Positions 1 to 9,053 are shown, counted from the stretch's first letter. The stretch: DNA of 64,000 nt from CAVUBL01 sp963837945 (GCA_963837945.1 CAWIQD010000004.1:496001-560000), one strand, 5' to 3'. A program made the numbers and translations. Notes: generated by a model not told the origin, from the sequence alone.

Positions 1-218
1 ACGGCGCCGGCCGCCTCGAGGTCGGGGCCGCCGCGCGCCGGTGCGTAGACGATCGCCGGGTAGGCGCCGGCGGCGAGCCGCCCCGCCAGGTCCCCGGGAC
101 CCGGACCGCCGGCGTCGAAGACCTCGGCCGGAACGCCGAGGCGGGTGAGCTCGCCGGCGAGCGCGTGGGGCAGCGGCTCGGCCGGCCCCACGACCGCGAC
201 CCGCATGCCCGAGCTCAT
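1..218 (-). CDS. 5' fragment of a protein with a Rossmann-like N-terminus
   Basis: Only the first 72 codons are in the window; the gene runs off the left edge. It starts with ATG at 218, overlapping the TGA of the upstream oxygenase gene by four bases, so it is the last visible member of the same operon. The N-terminus (MSSGMRVAVVGPAEPLPHAL) is a beta strand followed by a helix, as in NAD(P)-binding or receiver-like folds, but no complete nucleotide-binding motif is visible. Family not assigned. It could be a short-chain dehydrogenase/epimerase or a hypothetical protein. Confidence 0.6.
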   Translation of the reverse strand, partial: MSSGMRVAVVGPAEPLPHALAGELTRLGVPAEVFDAGGPGPGDLAGRLAAGAYPAIVYAPARGGPDLEAAGA

Positions 219-1729
219 CGGCCCGGTCTCGCGGTGCGGCCCTCCGGCACGAAGCAGGCGTGGAAGAGCGGCGGCAGCGCGGCGCCGAGCGGCAGGCGGG
301 CGAGCGGCCCCGCCGCCAGGTCGTGGGCGTCGAAGACCAGGAAGGCCGCCCGGCGCTCGGCGGGGTCGAGCTCCTGGCAGACGATCCACCCGCCCTCCGG
401 CCGCTCCGGATCGGGCGCGAAGACCGGCTCGCCTCCGAGGTAGCGGCCGGCGGGCGCTTGCCAGGCGTCGGCGACGGTGCCCGACCCGAAGTCGACCGCC
501 GCCAGCCGGTCGAGGAACTTCCGGCCGGGCCGGCCGGTCGTCGAGATGGCGAGCATCCAGAAGCGGTCGGTCCGCCGTTCCCAGCGCCGGGGGTCGACCG
601 CCGGAAAGTCCGCCGCCAGGGTCGAGGGCACCTCGCGACGCTCGACGAGCGCGCCCGACGCGAGGTCGATGACCCGCCGCACCGGGTGCGCCGGCGCCAC
701 CTCGGCGAAGAGGTCGGGCAGCGGCCGGTAGTCGGGGTAGACCGGCTCCTCGAGCTCCAGCAGATCGATCACCAGGCGGTCGCCGTCCTCGAAGGCGTTG
801 ACCTGGTGGAGGACGTAGCCGTAGCCGGCCGGCACCCGGCAGACGGGGGCGCCCGACTCCCGGTCGAGGACCAGGATCTCGCTCCCCCGCTCCGGCTCCC
901 AGGAGAGGCCGTCGAGGACGGTCGCCCCCTCGGCCTGGAGGGCCGCCATGTCGAGCAGGTAGGGCTGGACGAAGATGACGGCGAAGCGGCGCGACAGGCC
1001 GAAGTCGTGGATCGACGCCGGGTAGGGCAGCGGCGCCCGCCGCCGGTAGACGAGCTCGCCATCGGGGGCGAAGCGGTAGAGGTTCAGGGTCGGCCGCTCG
1101 GCGGCGAAGGAGACCCCGAAGTTGAACATCTCGCCGCTCTCCGGATCGAAGCTCGGGTGGGCCGAGAACGGCGCCACCGGGTTCAGGCGCCGGCCGAAAT
1201 CGTGCTCGCCGCGGGTCTCCAGGGTCTCGGGGTCGAGCTCCCAGGGCAGCCCCTGCTCGCCGAAGGCCAGCAGCCGCCCTGCGAAGGGATAGACCGAGAC
1301 GTTGACCGGCGACGCGAGCGCGATGCCGCGCACCAGCCGGTCGCCGGGAAACGCGGTGCCGAAGGTGCGGTAGAGGGCGCGGCCGGCGGTCTCCTCCTCG
1401 CGCCACTTGGCGCTCGCGACGAAACGGCTGGTGAAGGCCGCGCCGTCCGCCGGGTCGCCGCCCCCCTCCGGACCGAAGCGCAGCGAGCAGACCAGCCCGT
1501 CGCCGTCCAACCAGTGGCGGTAGGCGACCTCGCCGCGCCCGAAGCGGCCCGGGCCGTTGACGTAGTAGGTGCCCCGCAGGCCGCGCGGCAGGGCGCCCTC
1601 GGAGACCGTCAGCCGGTAGCTCGCCTCCTCCGGCACCCGGTCGAACAGGCGCTCGAGGTAGGGGGCGAGGTCGGGAGAAGAGCCGGAGGTTGGGCCGGCG
1701 GCTCCACCGGGACGCTCGACGACGGTCAT
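215..1729 (-). CDS. carotenoid-cleavage dioxygenase family protein (RPE65/CCO-like)
   Basis: A 504-residue protein of usual length for the carotenoid oxygenase family, non-haem Fe(II) enzymes that cleave conjugated C=C bonds with O2. The N-terminal signature LPRGLRGTYYVNGPGRF is clear. The four expected iron-binding histidines are visible in order in FSAHPSFDPESGEMFNFG, SIHDFGLS, YVLHQVNAFEDGD and the C-terminal LFHACFVPEG. The ATG start at 1729 overlaps the TGA of the preceding halogenase-like gene. No phytoene synthase or geranylgeranyl pyrophosphate synthase gene is nearby, so the substrate may be the polyene made by this operon rather than a C40 carotenoid; that is inference. Confidence 0.87.
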   Translation of the reverse strand: MTVVERPGGAAGPTSGSSPDLAPYLERLFDRVPEEASYRLTVSEGALPRGLRGTYYVNGPGRFGRGEVAYRHWLDGDGLVCSLRFGPEGGGDPADGAAFTSRFVASAKWREEETAGRALYRTFGTAFPGDRLVRGIALASPVNVSVYPFAGRLLAFGEQGLPWELDPETLETRGEHDFGRRLNPVAPFSAHPSFDPESGEMFNFGVSFAAERPTLNLYRFAPDGELVYRRRAPLPYPASIHDFGLSRRFAVIFVQPYLLDMAALQAEGATVLDGLSWEPERGSEILVLDRESGAPVCRVPAGYGYVLHQVNAFEDGDRLVIDLLELEEPVYPDYRPLPDLFAEVAPAHPVRRVIDLASGALVERREVPSTLAADFPAVDPRRWERRTDRFWMLAISTTGRPGRKFLDRLAAVDFGSGTVADAWQAPAGRYLGGEPVFAPDPERPEGGWIVCQELDPAERRAAFLVFDAHDLAAGPLARLPLGAALPPLFHACFVPEGRTARPGR

Positions 1730-3518
1730 GGCAGGGCCTCCCGGGCGACCGGCTCGTCCCCGGCCGCCTCGGAGACGTCCCCGCCGGCGCCGGCGGCGTC
1801 CCGGAAGCGGTCGCACAGCGTCGGATCGAGCGACCAGGGGTAGGGCTCGCCGCCCGGGCCGGAGGCCGCCCAGCGGCGGACGAAGTCCTCCGGGTCGAAG
1901 ACGAGAGCGCCGAGGTCGATCCCTTCGACGAAGCGGCGGCTGGTCCGCACCCGCGGCTCGCCGAGCACCACCGCCGCGACGTGGGCGACGATGAAGCGGG
2001 CGAGCTCCTCGAGGTTCTCGAGCTGCTCGGTGAGCACCTTCCGGGCTTCGAGGGCGTCGACGCCCACGCGGTAGAAGGTCTTTTCCGCGGCCGCCAGGGT
2101 GCCGACCTCGGTGAAGTCGAAGTAGGTGGGCGCCGCCGGGGCCGCCTCGCCGGTCGCGCGCTTCCAGTCGCAGTAGCCGGCGAGGAAGCGCTGGATGCCG
2201 CCGTTGATCGGCCCGAGGCGCGAGAAGAGGGTGCCGAAGGCGGCGACGAACCGGCGGTCGGTGAACAGGTCGTTGACGAACGGGAAGACGTAGAAGGCGA
2301 AGTAGATCGCGAGCTCCCAGGCGTACTTGAGGCCGAAGGCCTCCGGGTCGCCGAGCACGCCGTAGCCCACCGAGTAGCTGGGGACGTAGGCCTCGTAGAG
2401 GGCGCGCAGGAGGGCCTCGTAGCGCCGAGCCTTCTCCGCCACCTCGCCCTGCGAGCTGCTGCCAACGGCGTCGACGATCAGCGTGTTGTGGAAGGAGATC
2501 AGGTCGCCGCCCGGGCTGTAGAGCGGGTCCGAGAAGCGGCCCGCCTCGCCGGTGACCGCCCACCGGTCGGGGCTGATCGCCTGGCCGGTGTCGTAGGCGA
2601 AGCTCCGGAAGCCGCCGTGGTGGAGGACCTCGCGTCCCGGCAGGTCGCGCGCGAAGAGGGGGAACTCCTCGCAGATCCAGTCGATCAGCCCGGCGGCCGT
2701 CGCCACCCGCTCGCGTGGGAACCTCTCGGTGTCGAAGACCACGCCGAGGCTGGTCTTGCCGGGCAGCGGGATGACCCAGAGCCAGAAGCCGTCGCCCATG
2801 AAGTGGTTGGTCGCGAGCCAGACCGGCAGGTGGCCGGTGGCGCGCCGCTCCGGGGCGAGGCGCCGCTGCCGGCGGTCGCGGCCGGTCAGGCGCTCGACGT
2901 CGACCAGCCCCTCGACCCACGCGAACGAGGCGCCGTGCCGGATCGGGCTCGGCCGCTCGAGGCCGCGGCGGCGGGCGAGCACCCGGTTGCGCCCGCTGGC
3001 GTCGACCACCCAGCCGGCGGCGACCGTGTGGCGGGCGCCGCCGTGGTCGAAGCGGACGGTGTGGCCTCCCCGCCCTGGGCGAGGTCCACCTCGAGCCCGG
3101 AAGCCGGCGCCCGGAACGAGAAGCGCGGCTCGCCGAGGGCGAGGCGCAGCAGCTCCGCCTCCAGCCGGTTGCGGTCCAGCTGGAAGCTCGCGATGTTCGA
3201 GAGCGGCCGGATGTAGGCCTGCGAGTACTCCTCGACGGCGGCGCCGGCCCCCGCCACCGGCTTCCAGTAGAACCGGAGGTTGTACTTCATGAAGTGGTCC
3301 CGGAGCAGGTGCTCCTCGAGGTCGAGGACCTTCGAGAGGTAGTAGCCGCTCACCTGGACCGTGGCCTCCCCCACCTTCTGCTCCGGTGGCGGTACCTCCT
3401 CCCGGCGCTCGAGCAGGAGCACCGTCCGGTCGGTGTCGAGGAGCAGGTGGCGCGCGAGCGTGAGCCCGGCGAGGCCCGCCCCCAGGATCACGACGTCGTA
3501 GCGAGTCTCATCGGGCAT
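1726..3518 (-). CDS. flavin-dependent halogenase-like FAD oxidoreductase (frameshifted)
   Basis: An FAD-dependent monooxygenase-fold protein of about 597 residues once a one-base gap is allowed near 3068-3071 (a CCCC run on the plus strand). The N-terminal part (3518 to about 3070) has the dinucleotide-binding motif GAGLAGLTLARHL and the halogenase-type VGEATV. The C-terminal part, in another frame, has VVDASGRNR and FWLWVIPL, which fits the WxWxIP signature of flavin halogenases. ATG at 3518 overlaps the preceding gene by 11 bases. The frame break lies in a homopolymer and is more likely a sequence error than decay, because both halves are intact. It could also be a non-halogenating hydroxylase of the same superfamily. 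Confidence 0.8.
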
Positions 3519-5049
3519 GGTCGAGCTCCGGTAGGGTGAGCGAGAGCGTAGGAGCGGCCGGGCGCGTGCCGGCGAGGACCGCCTCGGAGGCGCGCAGGGC
3601 GGAGATGAGGACCGGCGTGATGCCGCCGCCGGGGCGAGTCCAGTGGCCCGCGAGCACCAGGCCGCCCACGCCCAGGTCCTGGTCGGGACGTGCGGTGCCG
3701 AGCTGGTCGGGCGACATCTCCCAGCCGAGCATGGCCCCGGCGCTGTTGAGCGTGAACCGCCAGGCGGTGCGCGCCGACGCCGAGAGCTTGACCACGACGT
3801 GCTCGGTGACGCCCGGGATGACGCGCTCGAGGTGATCCATCACCTCCGCCTCGACCGCCGCCTTGTGCGCGTCCCAGTCCTCGACACCCGGGTAATCCAT
3901 CTCGAGGACCTTCTGGAGGATCACCTCGTGGCCGCCGGGCGGCGCCATCCGCGGCTCGTAGAGGGTGGGCACGAAGACCTTGCAGACGAGGCCGTCGCGG
4001 CCCACGCGGTCCGGGTCCCAGTGCCGCCAGTAGTACCCCTGGGCCTGCTCGAGGACCTCCGCCGGCACGCCGCGCAACCCGACGTGGGTCAGGAAGCAGG
4101 GGTAGGTCGGCCGCAGGCGGCGAATCGCCGCGAGACGCTCCGGGTCGAGGTGCTCCGGGCCGACCAGGCGCTCGGCGGTCTGGAGCAGGTCCGCGTTCGA
4201 GACCACGGCACCGGTCGCGACGCGGTGGGGACCGGCGAGCGGCCCGCGCAGGGTCTCCATCTCCAGGGCGCAAACGGCGCCGTCCGCAATCTGGATGCGG
4301 TCGACCCGCGTCGACATCAGGATGTGGCCGCCGCGCTCCTCGAAGCGCAGCGCGAGCTCGTCGGCGAAGGCCTGCGACCCGCCCTCCGGGTAGTAGTTGC
4401 CCAGGAAGTAGGAGAGCCGCAGCATCGAGTCGAAGACGAACGACGTGCGCGCCGGCGGCGAGCCCCAGTGGGGGCAATCGGCGGTCAGGAGGAGCTTGAG
4501 CTTCTCGCTCCGGAAGGTGCGGTCGAGGACCTCGCGCACGGTCAGCGGCCGGAGGCGCTCGAGCCCCTCGGTCACCCGTCCCCGGAAGTAGGCGAGCAGA
4601 CCGAGGAGGTAGGCCCGGTCGACCTCCTCGAAGAAGCCGTCGAGGGCTGCCCGCTCCTCGGGGAACTGCCGGTCGAGGGCCGCCCGGTAGGCGGCGAAGT
4701 CGGCGGGCACCGCGAAGCGCGTTCCGTCCGGGAAGTGGAAGGTGTCGACCGGATCCATCTTGACCCATCCGGTCTCGACGCCGAGCTGCGCGAGGAGCTT
4801 GCCGGTCAGGGTCTCGGGGTTGCCGAGCAGCGGGTAGAAGTGGGTCGCGGCGTCGAAGGTGTAGCCGGCCCGCCGGAAGGTCGAGCAGTAGCCGCCGGCC
4901 ATGTAGTGCTGCTCGACGAGGAGCACCGAGAGGCCGTCCCGGGCCAGGAGGTTCGCCGCCACCAGGCCGCCCACCCCGGCACCGATCACCACCGCGTCGT
5001 AGGAGGGCTGGGGGCCCTCCTGGCGCAGGCCGCGGAACGGGCGCTTCAC
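3508..5049 (-). CDS. CrtI/CrtISO-type FAD-dependent desaturase or isomerase
   Basis: A 513-residue FAD oxidoreductase of the phytoene desaturase/prolycopene isomerase/retinol saturase superfamily. An N-terminal Rossmann motif GAGVGGLVAANLLARDG is followed by VEQHYMAGGYCSTFRRAGYTFDA. The C-terminal family signature is LVLAGHWTRPGGGITPVLISA. The start is GTG at 5049, overlapping the TGA of the HMG-CoA-reductase-like gene; a GTG fits the four-base coupling used throughout this operon. Likely acts on a conjugated or hydrophobic chain by desaturation, saturation or isomerisation. Its neighbours suggest a polyketide-derived polyene as substrate (inference). Confidence 0.88.
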   Translation of the reverse strand: MKRPFRGLRQEGPQPSYDAVVIGAGVGGLVAANLLARDGLSVLLVEQHYMAGGYCSTFRRAGYTFDAATHFYPLLGNPETLTGKLLAQLGVETGWVKMDPVDTFHFPDGTRFAVPADFAAYRAALDRQFPEERAALDGFFEEVDRAYLLGLLAYFRGRVTEGLERLRPLTVREVLDRTFRSEKLKLLLTADCPHWGSPPARTSFVFDSMLRLSYFLGNYYPEGGSQAFADELALRFEERGGHILMSTRVDRIQIADGAVCALEMETLRGPLAGPHRVATGAVVSNADLLQTAERLVGPEHLDPERLAAIRRLRPTYPCFLTHVGLRGVPAEVLEQAQGYYWRHWDPDRVGRDGLVCKVFVPTLYEPRMAPPGGHEVILQKVLEMDYPGVEDWDAHKAAVEAEVMDHLERVIPGVTEHVVVKLSASARTAWRFTLNSAGAMLGWEMSPDQLGTARPDQDLGVGGLVLAGHWTRPGGGITPVLISALRASEAVLAGTRPAAPTLSLTLPELDHAR

Positions 5050-6251
5050 GGCTCGCCCTCCGCGGGCGGGTTGCGGCCGTAGGCCTCGTGCGCCCGGACC
5101 ATCTCGCCGGCGGCGATCGCCGCCCCGAAGGAGATCTCGCCGGCGAGCACCGTGGCGGCGGCGATCTCCGCCAGCTTCGCGGCGTGGCCGGCGCCGGCGC
5201 AGCCGATCATCGCCAGGCACTCGCGGGCGGTCGGCCACCCGGTGCCGCCGCCGACCGTGCCGACGGTGAGCGACGGCAGCGTGACGCTCGCCTGGAGGTC
5301 GCCGTCCGCGGTGACCTCGAAGTCGGTCACGCCGACCGCCGCGTTGGCGACGTTGGCGACGTCCTGGCCGCAGGCGATGAACAGGGCGGCGAGGCCGTTG
5401 GCGAGCTGGCCGCCGTAGCCGATCGAGCCGCCGTGGAGGTGGCCGACGACCGTCGCGTGCCAGAGCTCGGCGATCGCTTCGGGCGTGGTGCCCAAGACCG
5501 TGCGGACGACCCGGCCCGGCACGCGGGCGCCGGCGACCGCCGTCTTGCCCTTGCCGCCGGCCAGCAGAGAGCCGGCCGACCGCTTCTCCCCCTCCTGGCC
5601 GCTGTAGAGGAGGTACCCCTCGGCGCCCGAGTCCGCCTGCAGGCGGGCGCAGGCCGCTGCGGCCGCCCGGGCGATCAGGTTCATGCCGGAGGCGTCGCCG
5701 GTCGTGAAGCGCAGCTCGACGATCACCCGGCGACCCGCCGGGTGGGCCTCGAGGGCGACGAGGCGCCCGTGAGCGGTGGTCGACTCGGCGGCGGAGCGGG
5801 CCGCTGGGGCGAGCTCGGGGAGCCGGCGCGCGAACTCCCGGGCCGCGGCCACGTCCGGGAAGGCGAAGACCGGTGAGATCCGGTTCTGGTCGGACCACAG
5901 GCGGACGGTCGCCCCTCCGGAGCGGGTGAGCACGACCATGCCCCGCTCGAAGGAGCGCACGAGCGCCCCCTCGCTGGTCGCGAGCGGCACGTAGAACGTC
6001 CCGCGGGCGTGCTCGCCGTCGATCGCCAGCGGGCCCGCCACGCCCAGCGGCACCTGGACGGTCCCCAGCGGGTTCTCGACCTTGCCGCGCAGCGCCGCGG
6101 CCGGCACGCTCGCGGCGCCGACGTGCTCGAGGCGCGCGCCCGTGCGCTCCTCGATCCAGGCGCGGCGTGCCGCCAGGTCCTCCTCCCGGTAGTCCCCGCC
6201 CCGCGAGCGCGGGACGAGCTCGAGGACCGGCGAACCGAGCCGCGGGGTCAT
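5046..6251 (-). CDS. HMG-CoA reductase homologue in a ketosynthase operon
   Basis: A 401-residue protein related to class I 3-hydroxy-3-methylglutaryl-CoA reductase. It shows VENPLGTVQVPLGVAGPL with the catalytic Glu, TTGDASGMN, an EKR segment where the family has DKK (catalytic Lys retained), ACGQD (catalytic Asp), LPSLTVGTVGGGT and a C-terminal AH matching the catalytic His. All four catalytic residues are therefore present. The segment GQEGEKRSAG differs from the usual HMG pocket sequence. It lies between the ketosynthase pair and FAD enzymes with four-base overlaps on both sides, and no HMG-CoA synthase or other mevalonate gene is here. It may make mevalonate for the cluster or reduce an acyl thioester product; the second is speculation. 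Confidence 0.85.
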   Translation of the reverse strand: MTPRLGSPVLELVPRSRGGDYREEDLAARRAWIEERTGARLEHVGAASVPAAALRGKVENPLGTVQVPLGVAGPLAIDGEHARGTFYVPLATSEGALVRSFERGMVVLTRSGGATVRLWSDQNRISPVFAFPDVAAAREFARRLPELAPAARSAAESTTAHGRLVALEAHPAGRRVIVELRFTTGDASGMNLIARAAAAACARLQADSGAEGYLLYSGQEGEKRSAGSLLAGGKGKTAVAGARVPGRVVRTVLGTTPEAIAELWHATVVGHLHGGSIGYGGQLANGLAALFIACGQDVANVANAAVGVTDFEVTADGDLQASVTLPSLTVGTVGGGTGWPTARECLAMIGCAGAGHAAKLAEIAAATVLAGEISFGAAIAAGEMVRAHEAYGRNPPAEGEP

Positions 6252-7519
6252 CCGCCCGCCTCGGGCCCGCCGAGCAGCACCGCCTGCGCCGCGCCGTGAC
6301 GGTCGAGCGCGGTGGCGAGCCCGACCCGGTGGGCCGTGAGCTCCCGGCACTCGCGCCGCACGGCGGGCAGGGGAAACCCCGGCTCGGTCGCCTCGAGGCC
6401 GGCGACGCCGGGGAGCCGGCCGGTCGCCAGGATCTCGACCAGCGAAGCCGCCTGGAAGGCCCCGGAGGCTCCCAGCGCCTCGCCCAGCATCGACTTGACG
6501 GCGGTGACCGGCAGCTCCCGCGCGCGCTCGCCGAGCGCCGCGGCGACGCCGGCGGCCTCGCGCGCGTCGAGCTCCACGCCGCCGTCGGCGCCCGCGCTCC
6601 AGCAGTCGACGGCCGCGGGCGCCAGGTGCGCCGCCTCGAGGGCCGCCGTCACCGCCCGGGCCACGGCGCGCGAGGCCGAGGCGCCGTCCCGGCCGCGCGA
6701 GGGGTCGAAGGCCGCGCCGGATCCGAGCACGCGGGCGAGGACCGGGCGGCCCCGGCGCCGCGCCGACGCCTCCGACTCGAGGACCAGCAGGGCCGCGCCT
6801 TCGGCCGGGGCCAGGCCGTTGCGCTGGGCGTCGAAGGGCACCGGCCGGGGCTCGGCGCCGCCGCCGTTCGAGCCGCACAGGGCGCCGGCGCGGGCGAAGC
6901 CCAGGTAGGACTCGAGGCACAGCTCGTCGGCGCCGCCGGCCAGGACCGCCTCCGAACGGCCGGTGGCCACCAGGTCCGCGGCGTAGGACAGGGCGTGGAG
7001 GCCGGCGGCCAGGCCGCCGGCGACCGTGGCGTTGACCCCCGGCAGGCCGTGCCAGATCGCCGCCTGGCCGGCGGCGGCGTTGATCACGCTGTTGGCGAAG
7101 TCGAACGGCTTGACGTAGTTCGGTCCGGCGGTCAGGGCGCGGCGGTCGAACTCCGAGATGGTGTGGGCGCTGCCGTACATGGTGCCCAAGACCAGGCCCA
7201 CCAGCCGCTCGCGCCGGGCCTCGGCCTCCCATCCGGCGGCGGCGAGGGCGAGCTGGGCCGCCACCACGGCGAACAGGCCGGTGCGGTCGAGGGGCCTGAA
7301 GTTGCCCTCGCCCAGGTAGGCCACGGGATCGAAGGGCGCGAGCTGCGCGCCCAGCCGGCAGGGCAGCTCCTCGGCGGGCAGGCTCTCGACGGTCGCCAGG
7401 GCCCGCTCGCCGCGACACAGGGCGCCGTGGAGCTTCTCGGCCGAGTCGCCGAGCGGCGAGAGGACGCCGAGACCGGTCACCACGACCGGCAGCGCCGCCG
7501 CCCCGGGGTTCGGGCTCAC
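6248..7519 (-). CDS. degenerate ketosynthase, chain-length-factor-like (KS-beta)
   Basis: A 423-residue thiolase-fold ketosynthase paralogous to its upstream neighbour. Aligning the two, the nucleophilic Cys of TACAAG is replaced by Leu (residue 170, in AGGLAAGLHAL). The HGTGTP histidine motif is also lost (SAGADGGVELDAREA), and the second His motif reads MLGEALGA. It therefore cannot catalyse normal condensation and most likely pairs with the active ketosynthase, like a type II polyketide KS-beta or chain length factor. Known chain length factors usually carry Gln at this position, so Leu is unusual. Start is GTG at 7519, overlapping the preceding TGA. Confidence 0.85.
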   Translation of the reverse strand: MSPNPGAAALPVVVTGLGVLSPLGDSAEKLHGALCRGERALATVESLPAEELPCRLGAQLAPFDPVAYLGEGNFRPLDRTGLFAVVAAQLALAAAGWEAEARRERLVGLVLGTMYGSAHTISEFDRRALTAGPNYVKPFDFANSVINAAAGQAAIWHGLPGVNATVAGGLAAGLHALSYAADLVATGRSEAVLAGGADELCLESYLGFARAGALCGSNGGGAEPRPVPFDAQRNGLAPAEGAALLVLESEASARRRGRPVLARVLGSGAAFDPSRGRDGASASRAVARAVTAALEAAHLAPAAVDCWSAGADGGVELDAREAAGVAAALGERARELPVTAVKSMLGEALGASGAFQAASLVEILATGRLPGVAGLEATEPGFPLPAVRRECRELTAHRVGLATALDRHGAAQAVLLGGPEAGG

Positions 7520-8787
7520 GGCCGGGGCTCCCGAAAGATCACCGACGCGTTGTTGCCGCCGAAGGCGTAGGCGTTGTTCATCGCCACCCGCACCGAAAGC
7601 TCGCGCGCCTGGTTGGGCACGCAGTCGAGGTCGCAGTCGGGATCGGGCTCCTCGAAGTTGATGGTCGGCGGCACCCGCCCGTCGGCCACCGCCAGGCAGC
7701 AGACGACCGATTCGAGCGCCGAGGCCGCTCCCATGGTATGTCCGATCATCGACTTGATCGAGCTGGTGGGCACCCGGCTCGCCCGTTCGCCGAACACGCG
7801 GCGCACGGCCATCGCCTCGATCCGGTCGTTGGCCGGCGTGCCGGTGCCGTGGGCGCTCACGTAGTCGACGTCGGCGGGAGCGAGGCCGCTGGTCGCCAGA
7901 GCCTGCTCCATCGCCCGGGCGGCGCCCGCCGCCTCGGGGTGGGCGCCGGTCATGTGATGGGCGTCGCACGACAGGCCGTAGCCGGCGACCTCGGCGTAGA
8001 TCGTGGCGCCGCGCAGGCGTGCCCGCTCGAGCGGCTCGAGCACCAGGACGGCGGCCCCCTCGCCCGGGATCATGCCCTTGCGGCGGCGGTCGAACGGCTG
8101 GCAGATCTCCGGGGCGATCGCGCCGAGGCGCGCGAACCCGGTGTAGGTGATCCGCGAGAACGAGTCGGCACCGCCGGCGAGCATCAGCTCGGCGCGGCCC
8201 TCGGCCAGCAGGTCGGCGGCGTGGGCGATGGCGTAGTTGCCCGCCGCGCACGCGGTCGGGATCATGGCGTTCGGGCCGCCCAGACCGAGCTCCGCGGCGA
8301 CCGCCGTCGCGATCGTGTGGCAGGGATAGAGGTCCACCATACCCCGCCCCACCCCCGCCAGGTCGCCGGCGACCACCCGGTCGTCGTAGCGCTCGACCTC
8401 GAGCGGCTCGCCCGAGGTCGTCCCCATGACGACGCCGCCGCGGTCCGGGTCGAGCGCGGCGGCGAGCGCCGACGGGTCGAGACCGGCGTCCGCGACCGCC
8501 AGGCGGGCCGCGGCGGCAGCCATCTGGGAGGCTCGTCCGATCGTCGCCGGATCGAGGACCACGAGGTGGTCGCCGGCGCGAAAGCCGACGACCTCTCCGC
8601 CGCGATGCACCGGATGACGGGAGGTGTCGAACGAGCCGACCTCCGAGATCCCGCTACGGCCGGCGAGCAAGCTCTCCCAGAAGGCCCGCCGACCGGTTCC
8701 GACCGAGGAGACCACTCCCAGGCCGGTGACCGCGACCGGGCGCCGCGAGCTCGGCGACCGCCCGGAGGTCCTTTCACCCGAGCTCAA
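7516..8787 (-). CDS. beta-ketoacyl-ACP synthase (KS-alpha), FabF-like
   Basis: A 423-residue elongating ketosynthase. The catalytic triad is complete: Cys180 in TACAAGNYAI, His in SAHGTGTPANDR and His in MIGHTMGA. The C-terminal AMNNAYAFGGNNAS is typical of FabF and aromatic/polyene type II synthases. The start is TTG at 8787, chosen because it overlaps the ACP stop as TTGA; no ATG lies nearby. Together with the ACP and the inactive partner downstream it forms a minimal type II polyketide or fatty-acid-like synthase. No acyltransferase, ketoreductase or dehydratase is visible in the window, so these would come from primary fatty acid synthesis or from genes to the left. Confidence 0.92.
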   Translation of the reverse strand: MSSGERTSGRSPSSRRPVAVTGLGVVSSVGTGRRAFWESLLAGRSGISEVGSFDTSRHPVHRGGEVVGFRAGDHLVVLDPATIGRASQMAAAAARLAVADAGLDPSALAAALDPDRGGVVMGTTSGEPLEVERYDDRVVAGDLAGVGRGMVDLYPCHTIATAVAAELGLGGPNAMIPTACAAGNYAIAHAADLLAEGRAELMLAGGADSFSRITYTGFARLGAIAPEICQPFDRRRKGMIPGEGAAVLVLEPLERARLRGATIYAEVAGYGLSCDAHHMTGAHPEAAGAARAMEQALATSGLAPADVDYVSAHGTGTPANDRIEAMAVRRVFGERASRVPTSSIKSMIGHTMGAASALESVVCCLAVADGRVPPTINFEEPDPDCDLDCVPNQARELSVRVAMNNAYAFGGNNASVIFREPRP

Positions 8788-9053
8788 GCGACCTCGGCCT
8801 GGTCCACCTTCTCGTGGAGCCGCTCCTCGACCAGCGCAAACGTCTGCTCGACCGAGTCGAGGCCCCTCATACGCTCCTCGGGCAACCCGAGCTGGAACTC
8901 GTAGTCGACGTCCACCCCGATCTCGAGCAGCGACAGAGAGTCGAGGCCCAGCTCCTTGGTGAACGAAGCGTCGTCTCCGATTTCGGCGGAATCGATGCTC
9001 GTGACGTTTGAGATGATCTGTTTGATCTTGGACTTGATCTCGGCAGCTTCCAC
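8784..9053 (-). CDS. acyl carrier protein
   Basis: An 89-residue ACP with the phosphopantetheine serine in GLDSLSLLE (Ser39), an acidic four-helix profile and a Lys-rich first helix. The start chosen is GTG at 9053, because a strong ribosome binding site (AGGAGGA, minus strand, 9061-9067) sits seven bases upstream. The ATG at 9074 would place that site inside the coding region. It is the first gene of the operon and carries the growing chain for the ketosynthase pair. Confidence 0.92.
   Translation of the reverse strand: MEAAEIKSKIKQIISNVTSIDSAEIGDDASFTKELGLDSLSLLEIGVDVDYEFQLGLPEERMRGLDSVEQTFALVEERLHEKVDQAEVA

Noticed and set aside
260..1843. Long open frames on the opposite strand of minus-strand genes
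   Set aside because: They are antisense shadows produced by the very high G+C content; they show Arg/Ala/Gly-rich translations without family motifs.
5046..9053. A normal mevalonate or carotenoid pathway operon
   Set aside because: There is no HMG-CoA synthase, mevalonate kinase, prenyl synthase or phytoene synthase, and the operon starts with ACP and ketosynthases.
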